From a virus, in the IMG/VR virus record IMGVR_UViG_3300038714_000222, positions 1 through 20,145 of that record: 20,145 bases of DNA, one strand, 5' to 3'. Positions 1-9,023 of this stretch are shown piece after piece (position 1 is the stretch's first letter; the number at the start of each line of letters is the position of its first letter). A model generated the notes under the pieces. It was not told where the DNA came from. It made no database searches and was given only the letters and a program-made list of their open reading frames with translations. The position numbers and the translations under genes were made by a program.

Positions 1-1
1 A

Positions 2-688
2 AAAAATATTGAAGATGCAAGAGCAAAAGCAGCAGAATTATCAAGATTAGAGTATGAACAAATAACTAAATCTTTAACAGATCAAATAGATTTTCTTAAT
101 AATGCAATTACATTAGGACAAGGAGAAGCTGAAATCATAAGGGAAAAAAATAGAGTTATAGAGGCTGCTAGAAAAGCTGGAGTTAAATTTGATGAAGCAG
201 AAATAGATAGACAAGTACGATTAAAACGTCAATTAGAAAAATTAAATACTTTATATGCAGGAATCGCTTCAACAATAGAAACAGGTCTTGTAGATGCAAT
301 AGAAGGTGCAATACAAGGAACTAAAACACTTGGAGAAGTTGCTCGTAGTGTATTCACGCAAATTCAAAGATCACTTTTACAGGTTGGTGTTAATTCTTTC
401 TTAGGAGCTATTGGTATTCCTGGATTCGCAAATGGAGGTAGGCCACCTGTGGGTAGAGCTTCAATCGTAGGAGAAAAAGGGCCAGAATTATTTGTACCTG
501 ATAGAGCAGGAACTATAATCCCAAACAATCAGTTAGGAGGGTCTACAAATGTAGTTGTAAACGTAGATGCCTCTGGATCTAATGTAGAAGGGGACGATCA
601 ATCCTCAAGACAACTGGGAGAACTTATAGCAGCTGCTGTACAATCTGAAATAGTAAAACAACAAATGTCAGGAGGTTTATTAAGTTAA
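2..688 (+). CDS. Tail tape measure protein, C-terminal part (5' end outside window)
   Basis: The reading frame is open from the window edge to a TAA, giving 228 residues of a longer protein. The first 85 or so residues are rich in charged residues and alanine and look helical. A more hydrophobic stretch follows, then the typical end of lambda-family tape measure proteins: FANGGRPPVGRASIVGEKGP followed by ELFVPDRAG and IIPN. Tape measure proteins set tail length, fill the tail tube and pass into the host envelope at infection. The family and its position just before the gpM homologue agree. The stop overlaps the next ATG by one base (TAATG), so translation is probably coupled. The N-terminal length cannot be seen. 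Confidence 0.9.
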   Translation, partial: KNIEDARAKAAELSRLEYEQITKSLTDQIDFLNNAITLGQGEAEIIREKNRVIEAARKAGVKFDEAEIDRQVRLKRQLEKLNTLYAGIASTIETGLVDAIEGAIQGTKTLGEVARSVFTQIQRSLLQVGVNSFLGAIGIPGFANGGRPPVGRASIVGEKGPELFVPDRAGTIIPNNQLGGSTNVVVNVDASGSNVEGDDQSSRQLGELIAAAVQSEIVKQQMSGGLLS

Positions 689-1035
689 TGACAGAGTCTT
701 TTCCAACAACAGTAAATCCGTCTTATGGTTCAAGAAAAATCTCGAAACCTAAAATACGAATTGCACAATTTGGTTCGGGGTACTCTCAGAGATCAACATT
801 CGGTATTAATCAAAATTTAAAGAAATATCAATTTGACTGGAACAATATTTCTGAAACAGAAGCAGACGAGATAGAAACTTTTCTTGATGCACGTGCTGGG
901 GTTGAACACTTTGATTACACACCAGCAGGAGAGTCAGCTTCTAAAAAATTTATTTGCAGAGAATGGAGTAAAACGATTCCATTTTTAGATAGAGCTACAA
1001 TAAGTGCAACATTTGAGGAGGTGGCAGAAACATGA
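688..1035 (+). CDS. Minor tail protein, lambda gpM-like
   Basis: This 115-residue protein matches the phage minor tail protein family of lambda gpM, which is about 109 residues long. Visible family features are the N-terminal region with IRIAQFGSGYSQR, a central LDARAGVEHFDYTP and the late KFICREW block. In lambda, gpM acts at the tail tip, where it joins the tip complex to the base of the tube. The gene starts on the last base of the tape measure stop codon and overlaps the next gene by ATGA. It therefore sits in the conserved H-M-L-K-I-J order. Confidence 0.88.
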   Translation: MTESFPTTVNPSYGSRKISKPKIRIAQFGSGYSQRSTFGINQNLKKYQFDWNNISETEADEIETFLDARAGVEHFDYTPAGESASKKFICREWSKTIPFLDRATISATFEEVAET

Positions 1036-1817
1036 CACTGGATTCTAATTTAGAAAGTAACAGTTCACAAATTGCACCCGCAAAAGCTATTGTTAGCGAA
1101 GAAATACAAAAATTAGAACCCTCTGCCCTTATCGAATTATTTGAACTTACTTACACTGCTGCTGTTAATGGAATAGATCAGGTGGTAAGGTATCATGCTG
1201 GAACAAATGAAGTAAAATCAGATATTGTTTTTGGTGGTAATACCTATTCTGCTCTACCTGTACAAGTTTCTGGGTTTGATAAAAAAACGCAGGGAACTTT
1301 ACCAAGGCCAAAATTAAAAGTCTCGAATGTAAATAATGCCTTATCTGCTTTTATTCTTCTTTATAATCCCTTACAGGGTAAAGTACAGAGAATACAGACA
1401 TTTACAAAATTTCTTGATGCTGCTAATTTTACAAGTGGTACAAATAGTACTGCTGACTCAACAGCCATAGTAACTACAGATGACATTTGGTACATAGATA
1501 GGATCAGTGCAGAAAACCCAGAATTTGTAGAATTTGAATTATCACCAAAGATAAATTTACAGGGCTTTAGGATCCCAAGAAGAGTGATTACAGAACATTG
1601 TCCATGGGAATATCGTGGTAATCAGTGTGGATATGAGGGTAATAAATGTTTTAACGTTAATGATGAACAAATAACTGGCGGTACGTTAGCAGAAAGAAAA
1701 GCACTTGATAAATGCGGTCATAAGTATTCAAGTTGTTTATTAAGATTTCCCAAAGGCGATAATAATGAAAGAGATTTGCCTTTTGGTGGGTTTATAAATG
1801 CAAGAATACAAATTTAA
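1032..1817 (+). CDS. Minor tail protein, lambda gpL-like, with iron-sulfur-type cysteines
   Basis: The protein has 261 residues. The first 180 are beta-rich and carry the gpL-family LPRPKLKVSN segment. The C-terminal part has the cysteine cluster: C190 in CPWEYRG, C199 in CGY, then C206, C228 and C235 before LRFPKG and LPFGGF. Lambda gpL and its relatives are known to hold an iron-sulfur cluster in this C-terminal domain through conserved cysteines, so an Fe-S cluster is expected here. There are five cysteines, one more than a four-ligand site needs. The protein belongs to the tail tip. The start overlaps gpM by ATGA, and the stop shares a base with the next start. Confidence 0.9.
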   Translation: MTLDSNLESNSSQIAPAKAIVSEEIQKLEPSALIELFELTYTAAVNGIDQVVRYHAGTNEVKSDIVFGGNTYSALPVQVSGFDKKTQGTLPRPKLKVSNVNNALSAFILLYNPLQGKVQRIQTFTKFLDAANFTSGTNSTADSTAIVTTDDIWYIDRISAENPEFVEFELSPKINLQGFRIPRRVITEHCPWEYRGNQCGYEGNKCFNVNDEQITGGTLAERKALDKCGHKYSSCLLRFPKGDNNERDLPFGGFINARIQI

Positions 1818-2122
1818 TGACATTTAAATTAGCGGCAAAACAACACGCATTAGAAGAAGCTCCAAAAGAAGCCTGTGGCATTGTTGTTAATGATATTTAT
1901 TATCCTTGTAAAAATATTTCTGATACGCCAGAAAATACTTTTGCAATACATCCAAAAGATTTTTTAAAGGCAAGATCAAAAGGTAAATTACAATATATTG
2001 TTCATTCACACCCTGAGGGAGGACTTGCAAGCAAAACTGATATAAATGCCTGTAAAGCAACCAAATTAAAATGGTATATTTATAGAAACACTTTAGACGA
2101 ATGGTTAATTATAAATCCTTAA
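1817..2122 (+). CDS. JAMM/MPN-type tail peptidase, N-terminal half of lambda gpK
   Basis: This 101-residue protein has the JAMM metalloprotease signature. E18 lies just before CGIVV, H63-S64-H65-P66 form the HSHP motif, and S72 and D75 lie in SKTD. This is the zinc-binding set of the Mov34/MPN/PAD-1 family. In lambda the domain is fused to an NlpC/P60 domain in gpK, but here the second half is a separate, overlapping gene. The gap between HSH and the catalytic serine is six residues instead of the usual seven. The role is tail-tip assembly, perhaps cleaving a partner or the host wall. The activity is inferred. Confidence 0.85.
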   Translation: MTFKLAAKQHALEEAPKEACGIVVNDIYYPCKNISDTPENTFAIHPKDFLKARSKGKLQYIVHSHPEGGLASKTDINACKATKLKWYIYRNTLDEWLIINP

Positions 2123-2475
2123 TTGGGAGACAATGGAAGTATGGTATTTTTGATTGTTATACGATAGTGCGTGATTATTATAAACTTTTAGGAATAAGTC
2201 TTCCTGACTACGAAAGACCTAAAGATGTAGAAACTTGTGAAAGTATTTTTTTAAAAGAATCAAATAAATTAAATTTTAAAGAAGTTAATATAAACAACAG
2301 AAAACCTAATGATATTTTAATAATGAAGATCTGGACTAAAGAACCTATGCACGCTGCCGTTTTGTTGAAAAATGATATGATTTTACATCAGAAATCTCAA
2401 TCATTAAGTTGTTCAGAATATTATAATCATTATTATAGAAGAAGAACTGTAGGGTGTTTTAGATATGCAGCATAA
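2101..2475 (+). CDS. NlpC/P60 cysteine peptidase-like tail protein, C-terminal half of lambda gpK
   Basis: The protein has 124 residues. C19 in FDCYTIVRDYY is the likely nucleophile, followed by the family's PNDILIM strand, H84 in MHAAVLL as the likely general base, and H96 as a possible third polar residue. NlpC/P60 domains cut peptidoglycan stem peptides. In phage tail tips they are thought to help open the host wall or assemble the tip. The reading frame overlaps the JAMM gene by 22 bases and the next gene by 11, so the three are probably translated together. No clear Shine-Dalgarno is visible for the start. Confidence 0.85.
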   Translation: MVNYKSLIGRQWKYGIFDCYTIVRDYYKLLGISLPDYERPKDVETCESIFLKESNKLNFKEVNINNRKPNDILIMKIWTKEPMHAAVLLKNDMILHQKSQSLSCSEYYNHYYRRRTVGCFRYAA

Positions 2476-3778
2476 AATCCTGCTGCTAGATGAATTGGGA
2501 AAAAGATGGGGTGAATCTCATACTTTTTATAATCTCAGAACCCCAGCAGATGCTATACGGCTTTTATGTATAAATTATCCAGATTTTGGTAAATATCTTG
2601 CAACTTCACATGAACAGGGTATCGCTTATCAGGTTACACAGGTGGGGCATGAATTAAAATCTAATGAACTCACACTCCCTTTAGGACAACATGATTTAGT
2701 AATAGCACCTGTAATTATAGGAAGTGAAGGTGCCGTAAAAGCTATTGCTGGTGCCGCTTTGATTGCTACTGCGGTCATCACAGGAGGTGCTGGTGGATTT
2801 CTTGCGACTTTTCAAGCTACTGGTTTAACCGGTGCCGCTGCCCAAATTGGTGCAGCTTTAGTGCTAGGTGGTGTACAGGAAATGCTTGCTCCTCAATTAC
2901 CTACTTTTGACAATTCAATGGATGTTGGTCGTACAGGTTTTAATGGTGGCCCCGCAGCATTAGAAAGGGGTGCTGATGGACAACAGAGCTATGCGTACAG
3001 AGGTGCATCAAATACTGTTGGAATCGGCAAAACAATACCCATAGTTTATGGTAAGGCCATGGTTGGTAGTCACTTAATCACCACAGATATAGATGTAACT
3101 AATGAAAGTGATCCGTTGATGACAAGTTTTGAAAAGCCAAGCAGTTCAACAGTTAGAGTAAATGGTGAAAAAGTTTTATTTTCAGATTCAATAAAAAATT
3201 ATGATAATTTACGTGCAGCTAGGATAGATCCAACTGAAAAAGTCACAAATTTTCCACCTCCAAATGCAAACAGAGTTGGAGCTTTGCAGACTATTGGAGA
3301 AGGAAATTTTGATTTTGTGTTAGGTAAAAGCGGTGGAGCAACAAGGATCGGCTTTGTAAACCTTGAAGGAACAGGGGAACAAAAAATTTTAGATAATTTA
3401 GCAATATCCGATGACTCTAATAGTGATCAATTTAGAAATAAATGCCAGATAATGATTACTTTTAGTGGTTTACAAGATCGAGTCGGCACTGCTAGTTCTA
3501 CAATAATTCAAGGATATATAAGTTTTGCAATAATAATAAAAACAGGATCATCTACTGTTTTAAATCAACAATTTATTATTCAAGGCACACAAAACTTTAC
3601 ACAAAAAATAAGATATATTTTTAATGTTAGACCTGTAGTTGTAAGTGGAGCTTCTAGTTATAAGATGTTTGTTCAAATTTTAGATAAAGCAACTTTTAAA
3701 ACAGCTACTTCCACAACTATTAAAAATGCTACAAAAATGAGAATTGATTCTGCTGGTTATGACTTAATTCCTACATAA
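2465..3778 (+). CDS. Tail assembly protein, lambda gpI-like with C-terminal extension
   Basis: The first 220 or so residues follow the lambda gpI pattern. They have an N-terminal beta-grasp-like segment with LRTPADAIRLLCINYPDF, a glycine/alanine-rich hydrophobic stretch at about residues 90-140 ending GGVQEMLAP, then NTVGIGKTIPIVYGKAMVGS. Lambda gpI is about 223 residues and is needed for tail-tip assembly. This protein has 437, so about 200 C-terminal residues are extra. They look beta-rich and I do not recognise them. The gene precedes the gpJ homologue by six bases and overlaps the NlpC gene, as expected for gpI. Confidence 0.8.
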   Translation: MQHKILLLDELGKRWGESHTFYNLRTPADAIRLLCINYPDFGKYLATSHEQGIAYQVTQVGHELKSNELTLPLGQHDLVIAPVIIGSEGAVKAIAGAALIATAVITGGAGGFLATFQATGLTGAAAQIGAALVLGGVQEMLAPQLPTFDNSMDVGRTGFNGGPAALERGADGQQSYAYRGASNTVGIGKTIPIVYGKAMVGSHLITTDIDVTNESDPLMTSFEKPSSSTVRVNGEKVLFSDSIKNYDNLRAARIDPTEKVTNFPPPNANRVGALQTIGEGNFDFVLGKSGGATRIGFVNLEGTGEQKILDNLAISDDSNSDQFRNKCQIMITFSGLQDRVGTASSTIIQGYISFAIIIKTGSSTVLNQQFIIQGTQNFTQKIRYIFNVRPVVVSGASSYKMFVQILDKATFKTATSTTIKNATKMRIDSAGYDLIPT

Positions 3779-3784
3779 AATAAT

Positions 3785-6154
3785 ATGTCATTAAATTCTA
3801 CAAGTGTTATAAAAATTGTTGACCTTTTATGCGAAGGTCCGATCGAGGAAATTGTTGGAGGTAAAAAAGGAATTTTTTTAAATGAAACTGCTGTTGAGGA
3901 TAATAAAGGTGATGAAAATTTTCCAAAAAAAGATGTTAAATATCAACTAAGAACAGGTACAAGAAATCAAAAACAGTTTGAAGATCATAAAAAAGCAAAT
4001 TCTAATGTTATAGATATAAATCAGGAAATAGGTTCAAATTACAGCGAAGAACTAAATGAGCAAAATAAAGTAAAAAAAAGAGACTATGGAGGAGGGGAAG
4101 TTATTACACAGATAAACGATCCAGATACAGATTCATTTCAGATATTATTTACTGTCCCTTCTTTATTTTGTCAAGGTATGGAGGGTATTTCTAGAGGACA
4201 ATTTTTTAATGCAAAAGTTAAAATAAAAATACTTGTAAAGGCAAGAAATACAAGTTATATATCATGTGAAACTTTAAACATAGAAGGCATTTCTACCTCT
4301 AATTATCAAATCAAAAGTAAAATTATTAATTTAAGAGAACTTAGAGAAAATGGTATTTTTAAACCACCGTTCTTAATAAAAGTACAAAAAATAACAGATG
4401 AGGAAAAAGATTATGAAGTTAGATTTAATCTGCTTGAGACAATAAATAAAAAAACACCCTTAGGAAATACTAGAGCAAACAGAGTCATCTTCAGCTCTTT
4501 AATAGAAAGACAAGAAATTAGAACCGCATATCCATATACTGCCTGCGTTGCCTTATCATTATCAACTGAATCCTTTTCGAGTTTACCTTCTAGATCATAT
4601 TTAGTAAAAGGAACAAAGGTAAAAATACCATCAAACGCAAGCGTTCAAAATGATGGAAGGCTTAAGTTTGAAGGCACTTTTGACGGAAGCTTGGCAGAAG
4701 GTAAATTCTGGACAACGTGCCCTGTTTGTATTTTTTACGACCTGCTTACCAATAATCGCTACGGATGCGGGGATTTTATAAAGGCATCTAACCTTAACTG
4801 GGTTGATCTATATGAGCTTTCAAGATACTGCAATCAACGTGTCGATACACCAGACGGAAAAGAGGCTAGATTTGCAATAAATACAGTTTTAGGAACTCAA
4901 GCTGATGCCTACAAGGTCTTGCAAAATTTAGCAAGTATATTCAAGGGTATTACTTATTGGGGATCAAATACTGTCAACCTTGTTGCAGATCATGGAAATC
5001 TAGATGGCAGTGATATTGATCCTGTTCATCTTTATACAAATTCAAATGTTATAGATGGCATATTTTCTTATTCTGGTTCATCATTAAAAACAAGGTCAAC
5101 ATCAATTCAAGTCAGTTACAACGATCCTGAAAATTTTTATAAGCCTAATGTAGTGGTAGTTGAAGATTATGATTTAATAGAAAAATATGGTTACAACATA
5201 AAACAAATAGTCGCTTTTGGTTGTTCTTCCAAATATCAGGCCCAAAGAATGGGTCAATGGGTTTTAAATTCAGAAAAATTAGATAGTAAAATAGTAACTT
5301 TTACAACTGGTCTTGATGGTATAGGTCTATTACCTGGTCAAGTATTTGCAGTTGCAGATGAAATGAAGGCGGGTTTAATATTATCAGGAAGAATTTTAGA
5401 CGTAGATTCAACAACACGATTCACACCAGATCAAAATTTCGATACTTATGTGGGAGGCAAAGGTAATCAATTTGAGGTGAGCGTTACTTTGTCTGACGGC
5501 ACTGTAGAGACACAAAAAATACAAAGTGTTTTTAATTCTGGAAAGATTACAGTTAAAAATGCTTTTTCCTCAGCTCCCTTGGCTGGTGCTGTTTATACTT
5601 TAGAAAATAATACTATTAACCCTGTTGTAAATCAAAAATTTAGGTGCATAGATATCAAAGATAATGGAAACAGTACTTACAATGTCACAGGATTAGAATT
5701 TAATGATTCCATTTATGAAGTTGCAGATAATACAACAAATAACAAAGCTAAATTAGAATATGAAGATGTAACAGGTTTTAATAACAGGCCAACAAAACCT
5801 GAAAATTTAGAAGTTACAAGTACAAGAATACAATTACAAAATAGTTCTACAAATAGAGTTACATTTTCATGGTCAAGAGGTATAAACGGATCTAATGTTA
5901 ATTTTACAGTTAGATTCAAGAAGGGAAATGGAAATTTTAAAATTAGAAAAAATATAGATGAGACATCATTTGAATTAGATAATGTCAAAACAGGAACAGT
6001 TATTAAATTTGAAGTAAGATCAGAAAGTATAGACGCTTTAAAATCAAAACATTCAGCTTATGTTAAAGCACCAAGTTTTACAGTAGGACAATCATTATTT
6101 CAGTCTTTAGCAGAGTTTGCAAGTGAAAATCCTGTGCCTGTTCCTTTACCATAA
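3785..6154 (+). CDS. Tail tip / host specificity protein, lambda gpJ-like
   Basis: This 789-residue protein begins like gpJ-family central tail tip proteins (IKIVDLLCEGPIEEIVGG). Its middle contains the conserved part around RYGCGDFI, then VLQNLASIFKGITYW, and a later LLPGQVFAVADE. A fibronectin type III-like domain seems to lie near residues 670-760 (PENLEVTSTR followed by alternating strands). Lambda gpJ is 1132 residues and its distal end binds the receptor. This protein stops earlier, and the next gene supplies a terminal lectin-like domain, so the distal functions may be divided between two proteins. There are six bases after the gpI gene and no visible Shine-Dalgarno. Confidence 0.85.
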   Translation: MSLNSTSVIKIVDLLCEGPIEEIVGGKKGIFLNETAVEDNKGDENFPKKDVKYQLRTGTRNQKQFEDHKKANSNVIDINQEIGSNYSEELNEQNKVKKRDYGGGEVITQINDPDTDSFQILFTVPSLFCQGMEGISRGQFFNAKVKIKILVKARNTSYISCETLNIEGISTSNYQIKSKIINLRELRENGIFKPPFLIKVQKITDEEKDYEVRFNLLETINKKTPLGNTRANRVIFSSLIERQEIRTAYPYTACVALSLSTESFSSLPSRSYLVKGTKVKIPSNASVQNDGRLKFEGTFDGSLAEGKFWTTCPVCIFYDLLTNNRYGCGDFIKASNLNWVDLYELSRYCNQRVDTPDGKEARFAINTVLGTQADAYKVLQNLASIFKGITYWGSNTVNLVADHGNLDGSDIDPVHLYTNSNVIDGIFSYSGSSLKTRSTSIQVSYNDPENFYKPNVVVVEDYDLIEKYGYNIKQIVAFGCSSKYQAQRMGQWVLNSEKLDSKIVTFTTGLDGIGLLPGQVFAVADEMKAGLILSGRILDVDSTTRFTPDQNFDTYVGGKGNQFEVSVTLSDGTVETQKIQSVFNSGKITVKNAFSSAPLAGAVYTLENNTINPVVNQKFRCIDIKDNGNSTYNVTGLEFNDSIYEVADNTTNNKAKLEYEDVTGFNNRPTKPENLEVTSTRIQLQNSSTNRVTFSWSRGINGSNVNFTVRFKKGNGNFKIRKNIDETSFELDNVKTGTVIKFEVRSESIDALKSKHSAYVKAPSFTVGQSLFQSLAEFASENPVPVPLP

Positions 6155-6156
6155 AA

Positions 6157-7299
6157 ATGAGTATTCAAGTTACAACACAAAATGAAGTAATTTTAAAATG
6201 GAGGATTCCATCAGATTATGCAGGAAATCGAAGTGAATTGGTAGCTGTTATAAGACATTCATCTTTAATTGATGGAACAGCAGTATGGCCTAATTCAACA
6301 TTTTTAAGGGAAGTTTCCGCTTTAACTGATTATTTAATACTGCCTTTAATAAATGGCACATATATGGTTAAATTTAAAGATTTAGAGGGACGTAAATCTT
6401 TAAGTCCTTTAAATCATATAATAAATATTCCTGATGAAAAACCAAAATTATTAGTTCAAACTGTAAGAGAAGATACTACATCACCACCTTTTCAAGGACA
6501 GTTAAATGATGTATTTTATTCATCTGAATATGATGCTTTAGTTTTAAATAATGATGATTTAGTAGATGATAAAGTAGATTTTGAACAGGGATATTTAGGA
6601 AGTATTGATTTCGGTGGTGAGCTTTTCAGTTCTGGTGAATATTTTTTTAAAGATAAGTTGGATCTAGGCGGTATTTTTACAGTTGAATTTCAAAGAATAT
6701 TAACCACGAGAGGTCTTTATCCTAATAATACTATTGATTTACATTTTACAAATATTGATGAATGGAGTGATTTTGATGGTAATACACCAGATGAAACCAA
6801 TGCTGTCATTCAATTTAGAAAAAGTAATGACGCACCAACTGATGATGAGATAGAAGATGAAAATACAGAATTTATATTACTAGAAGATGGTAATAAATTT
6901 AGTCAGGAGGATTCACAAGTATATGATGATTTTATTCCTATGGAAAATGGTAGATTTACTGGTAGAGTATTTCAATTTAAAGCAGATTTAAGTTCTAATT
7001 TTACAGATCAGACTCCTTTGGTTGATGAGTTAGGTTATAGGATTTTGTTTGACAATAGAACAGAAAGTGCAGCGGTTGCGAGTGGCGGTAGTAATCCAAA
7101 AGTGGTAACTTTTGATAAAGCCTTTTACCAAACTCCTAAATTAGGCATTACTGCTAGTAATATGGCTACAGGGGACTATTATGTAATTAGTAGTGAAAGT
7201 CGGACAGGCTTTTCCATCACTTTCTTTAATAGTTCAAATGCAGCTATTGACCGCACATTTGCCTACCATGCTAATGGCTTTGGTGCGGAAGGTGCTTAA
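6157..7299 (+). CDS. Distal tail protein with C-terminal lectin-like domain
   Basis: The protein has 380 residues and starts two bases after the gpJ stop. The first 90 residues look like a fibronectin-type fold (IPSDYAGNRSELVAVIR onwards). The middle, about residues 100-290, is acidic and aspartate-rich and I do not recognise it. The last 65 residues (VTFDKAFYQTPKLGITA, GDYYVIS, RTFAYHANGFG) resemble the terminal domain of many gpJ and side-fibre proteins, which looks like an H-type lectin fold and may contact the cell surface. A role as a gpJ extension or fibre adaptor is inferred from position and this domain. Confidence 0.65.
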   Translation: MSIQVTTQNEVILKWRIPSDYAGNRSELVAVIRHSSLIDGTAVWPNSTFLREVSALTDYLILPLINGTYMVKFKDLEGRKSLSPLNHIINIPDEKPKLLVQTVREDTTSPPFQGQLNDVFYSSEYDALVLNNDDLVDDKVDFEQGYLGSIDFGGELFSSGEYFFKDKLDLGGIFTVEFQRILTTRGLYPNNTIDLHFTNIDEWSDFDGNTPDETNAVIQFRKSNDAPTDDEIEDENTEFILLEDGNKFSQEDSQVYDDFIPMENGRFTGRVFQFKADLSSNFTDQTPLVDELGYRILFDNRTESAAVASGGSNPKVVTFDKAFYQTPKLGITASNMATGDYYVISSESRTGFSITFFNSSNAAIDRTFAYHANGFGAEGA

Positions 7300-7325
7300 A
7301 TTTATCTCATTTTCAAACTTGAGTT

Positions 7326-8729
7326 ATGGCAACACATGATTATGATTTAGCAAACCAATCGGGGGCCAGTTTTAGGTCAGATTTAAATAATGCTTTACAG
7401 GCGATATTAACAAATAATAGCAGTGCCACAGCACCATCTACGACCGCTGCCTATATGTTTTGGGCTGATACTAATACAGGTATTTTAAAAATAAGAAATT
7501 CCAGTAACAATGCTTGGGTTGAATTATTACAGCTTGATGGCACGTTAACACTTGAAGATGGTTCTGCAAGCACACCAGCACTTGCCTTTAGAGATGATTT
7601 AAATACTGGTATTTTTTCTAGTGAAGCTAATAAGTTAGATATTGCCTGTGCTGGTGGTTCAAAACTTCAAGTCAATATTAATGGAATAATTATTTCAGGA
7701 ACGGTTACTGATGATGGTGCTACTCATGATGGTGATGTGACCTTTACAGGTGCGGCAGCTAATGTAGTTTTTGATAAATCAGATAATGCACTTGAATTTG
7801 CTGATAACGCTAAAGCAACTTTTGGTACTGGAGGTGATCTTACCATCTCTCATGATGGTAGTAATTCGATCATTAATGATGCTGGGACAGGAGAATTACA
7901 ACTTCAAAGGGCAGGATCTACAGTAATTGCTTTAGAGGGAACTGGGATTACAATTCAAGATCCAAACGGTAATGCAAAAGTTAATATAAAAGCTTTTGAG
8001 AATAGTGATGCGGTTTTAGAATTACAAGCAGATGAAGGAGATGATAATGGAGATACATGGAGAATTGAATCAGTAGCCAGTGATAATGATTTAATATTTC
8101 TTAATGACACCAGTGGAAGTAATGTTCAGAAATGGGGAATAGATACAAGCGGTAATGTAGTGCAAACTGGAAATCTGACCGCAACTTTAGGTACTGCATC
8201 AGCCCCGTCTTATACATTTGCTGCTGATACTGATACAGGAATGTTCAGAACTGACAATTCTGCAAACAGCATCTCATTTACAGTTGGAGGAACAGAAGGA
8301 TATAGAATCAATACTAACCGTATAATGCCAGCAGTTGATGATGACAGGGATTTAGGTAGTGCTTCACTTAGATTTGATGATGTTCATGCTACTAACGGCA
8401 CTATTCAAACATCAGATAGAAATTTTAAAAATACAATCACTACAAGTGATCTCGGACTCGATTTTATTAATAAATTAAATCCAGTTTCTTATAAATTTAA
8501 CAATAAGACAAGAACACATTATGGATTAATTTCACAGGAAATAGAGACAGTTCTTGGAACTATAAGTAAATCAGCAACAGATTTTGCTGGATTCTGTAAA
8601 GATGAAGTTGATGATGATGGTAATGCCATAACACCTAGATATGCTTTAAGATATACAGAATTTATTTCTCCAATTATTAAAGCGATACAGGAACTATCAG
8701 CAAAAGTAACAGCACTTGAAGGTTCTTAA
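7326..8729 (+). CDS. Tail fibre with C-terminal S74 self-cleaving chaperone domain
   Basis: This 467-residue fibre has aspartate/glycine/threonine-rich beta repeats in the shaft, including DLTISHDGSNSII at about residue 175. The end, from residue 363, is an intramolecular chaperone of the S74 peptidase family. It reads SDRNFKNTI with the catalytic pair S363 and K368, then LNPVSYKF, HYGLISQEIE, an LRYTEF block and a C-terminal coiled coil. In this family the domain assembles the trimeric fibre and then cuts itself off before the serine, so the mature fibre would end near residue 362. One shaft segment is shared with the 832-residue fibre downstream. Confidence 0.88.
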   Translation: MATHDYDLANQSGASFRSDLNNALQAILTNNSSATAPSTTAAYMFWADTNTGILKIRNSSNNAWVELLQLDGTLTLEDGSASTPALAFRDDLNTGIFSSEANKLDIACAGGSKLQVNINGIIISGTVTDDGATHDGDVTFTGAAANVVFDKSDNALEFADNAKATFGTGGDLTISHDGSNSIINDAGTGELQLQRAGSTVIALEGTGITIQDPNGNAKVNIKAFENSDAVLELQADEGDDNGDTWRIESVASDNDLIFLNDTSGSNVQKWGIDTSGNVVQTGNLTATLGTASAPSYTFAADTDTGMFRTDNSANSISFTVGGTEGYRINTNRIMPAVDDDRDLGSASLRFDDVHATNGTIQTSDRNFKNTITTSDLGLDFINKLNPVSYKFNNKTRTHYGLISQEIETVLGTISKSATDFAGFCKDEVDDDGNAITPRYALRYTEFISPIIKAIQELSAKVTALEGS

Positions 8730-8765
8730 ATTTTTAAATATAATTACTTTAACTAATAAAAACTT

Positions 8766-9023
8766 ATGTCTAATCCAAACGATTTTATCAAAGCTGAAAT
8801 TGATGTAATAAAAGAACAATTAGAAATTGATATAAAAAAAGTTTCTTTATTGCAGCAGGAAATTAAAGAAATACAGGAACAAGCAAAAACTGCTATAAAT
8901 GATAAACAAAAACAGATAAATAATGCAACACAGCCTATCTTGGAAAATCAAGGTTCATTAAAAAAATTAACTGAGTTACTAAACAAATTAGAAGGTAAGA
9001 TAGAAACAACTACTGAAAAATAA
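8766..9023 (+). CDS. Small coiled-coil protein between fibre genes
   Basis: This 85-residue protein is almost all charged and glutamine-rich helix (IKEQLEIDIKKVSLLQQEIK and onwards) with heptad-like hydrophobic spacing, so a coiled coil is likely. It has no signal peptide or membrane span. The TAA stop is followed at once by the ATG of the large fibre gene, which implies coupled translation. It could be a fibre trimerisation partner or assembly chaperone. That role is inferred only from position and shape, and I do not recognise the family. Confidence 0.75.
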   Translation: MSNPNDFIKAEIDVIKEQLEIDIKKVSLLQQEIKEIQEQAKTAINDKQKQINNATQPILENQGSLKKLTELLNKLEGKIETTTEK

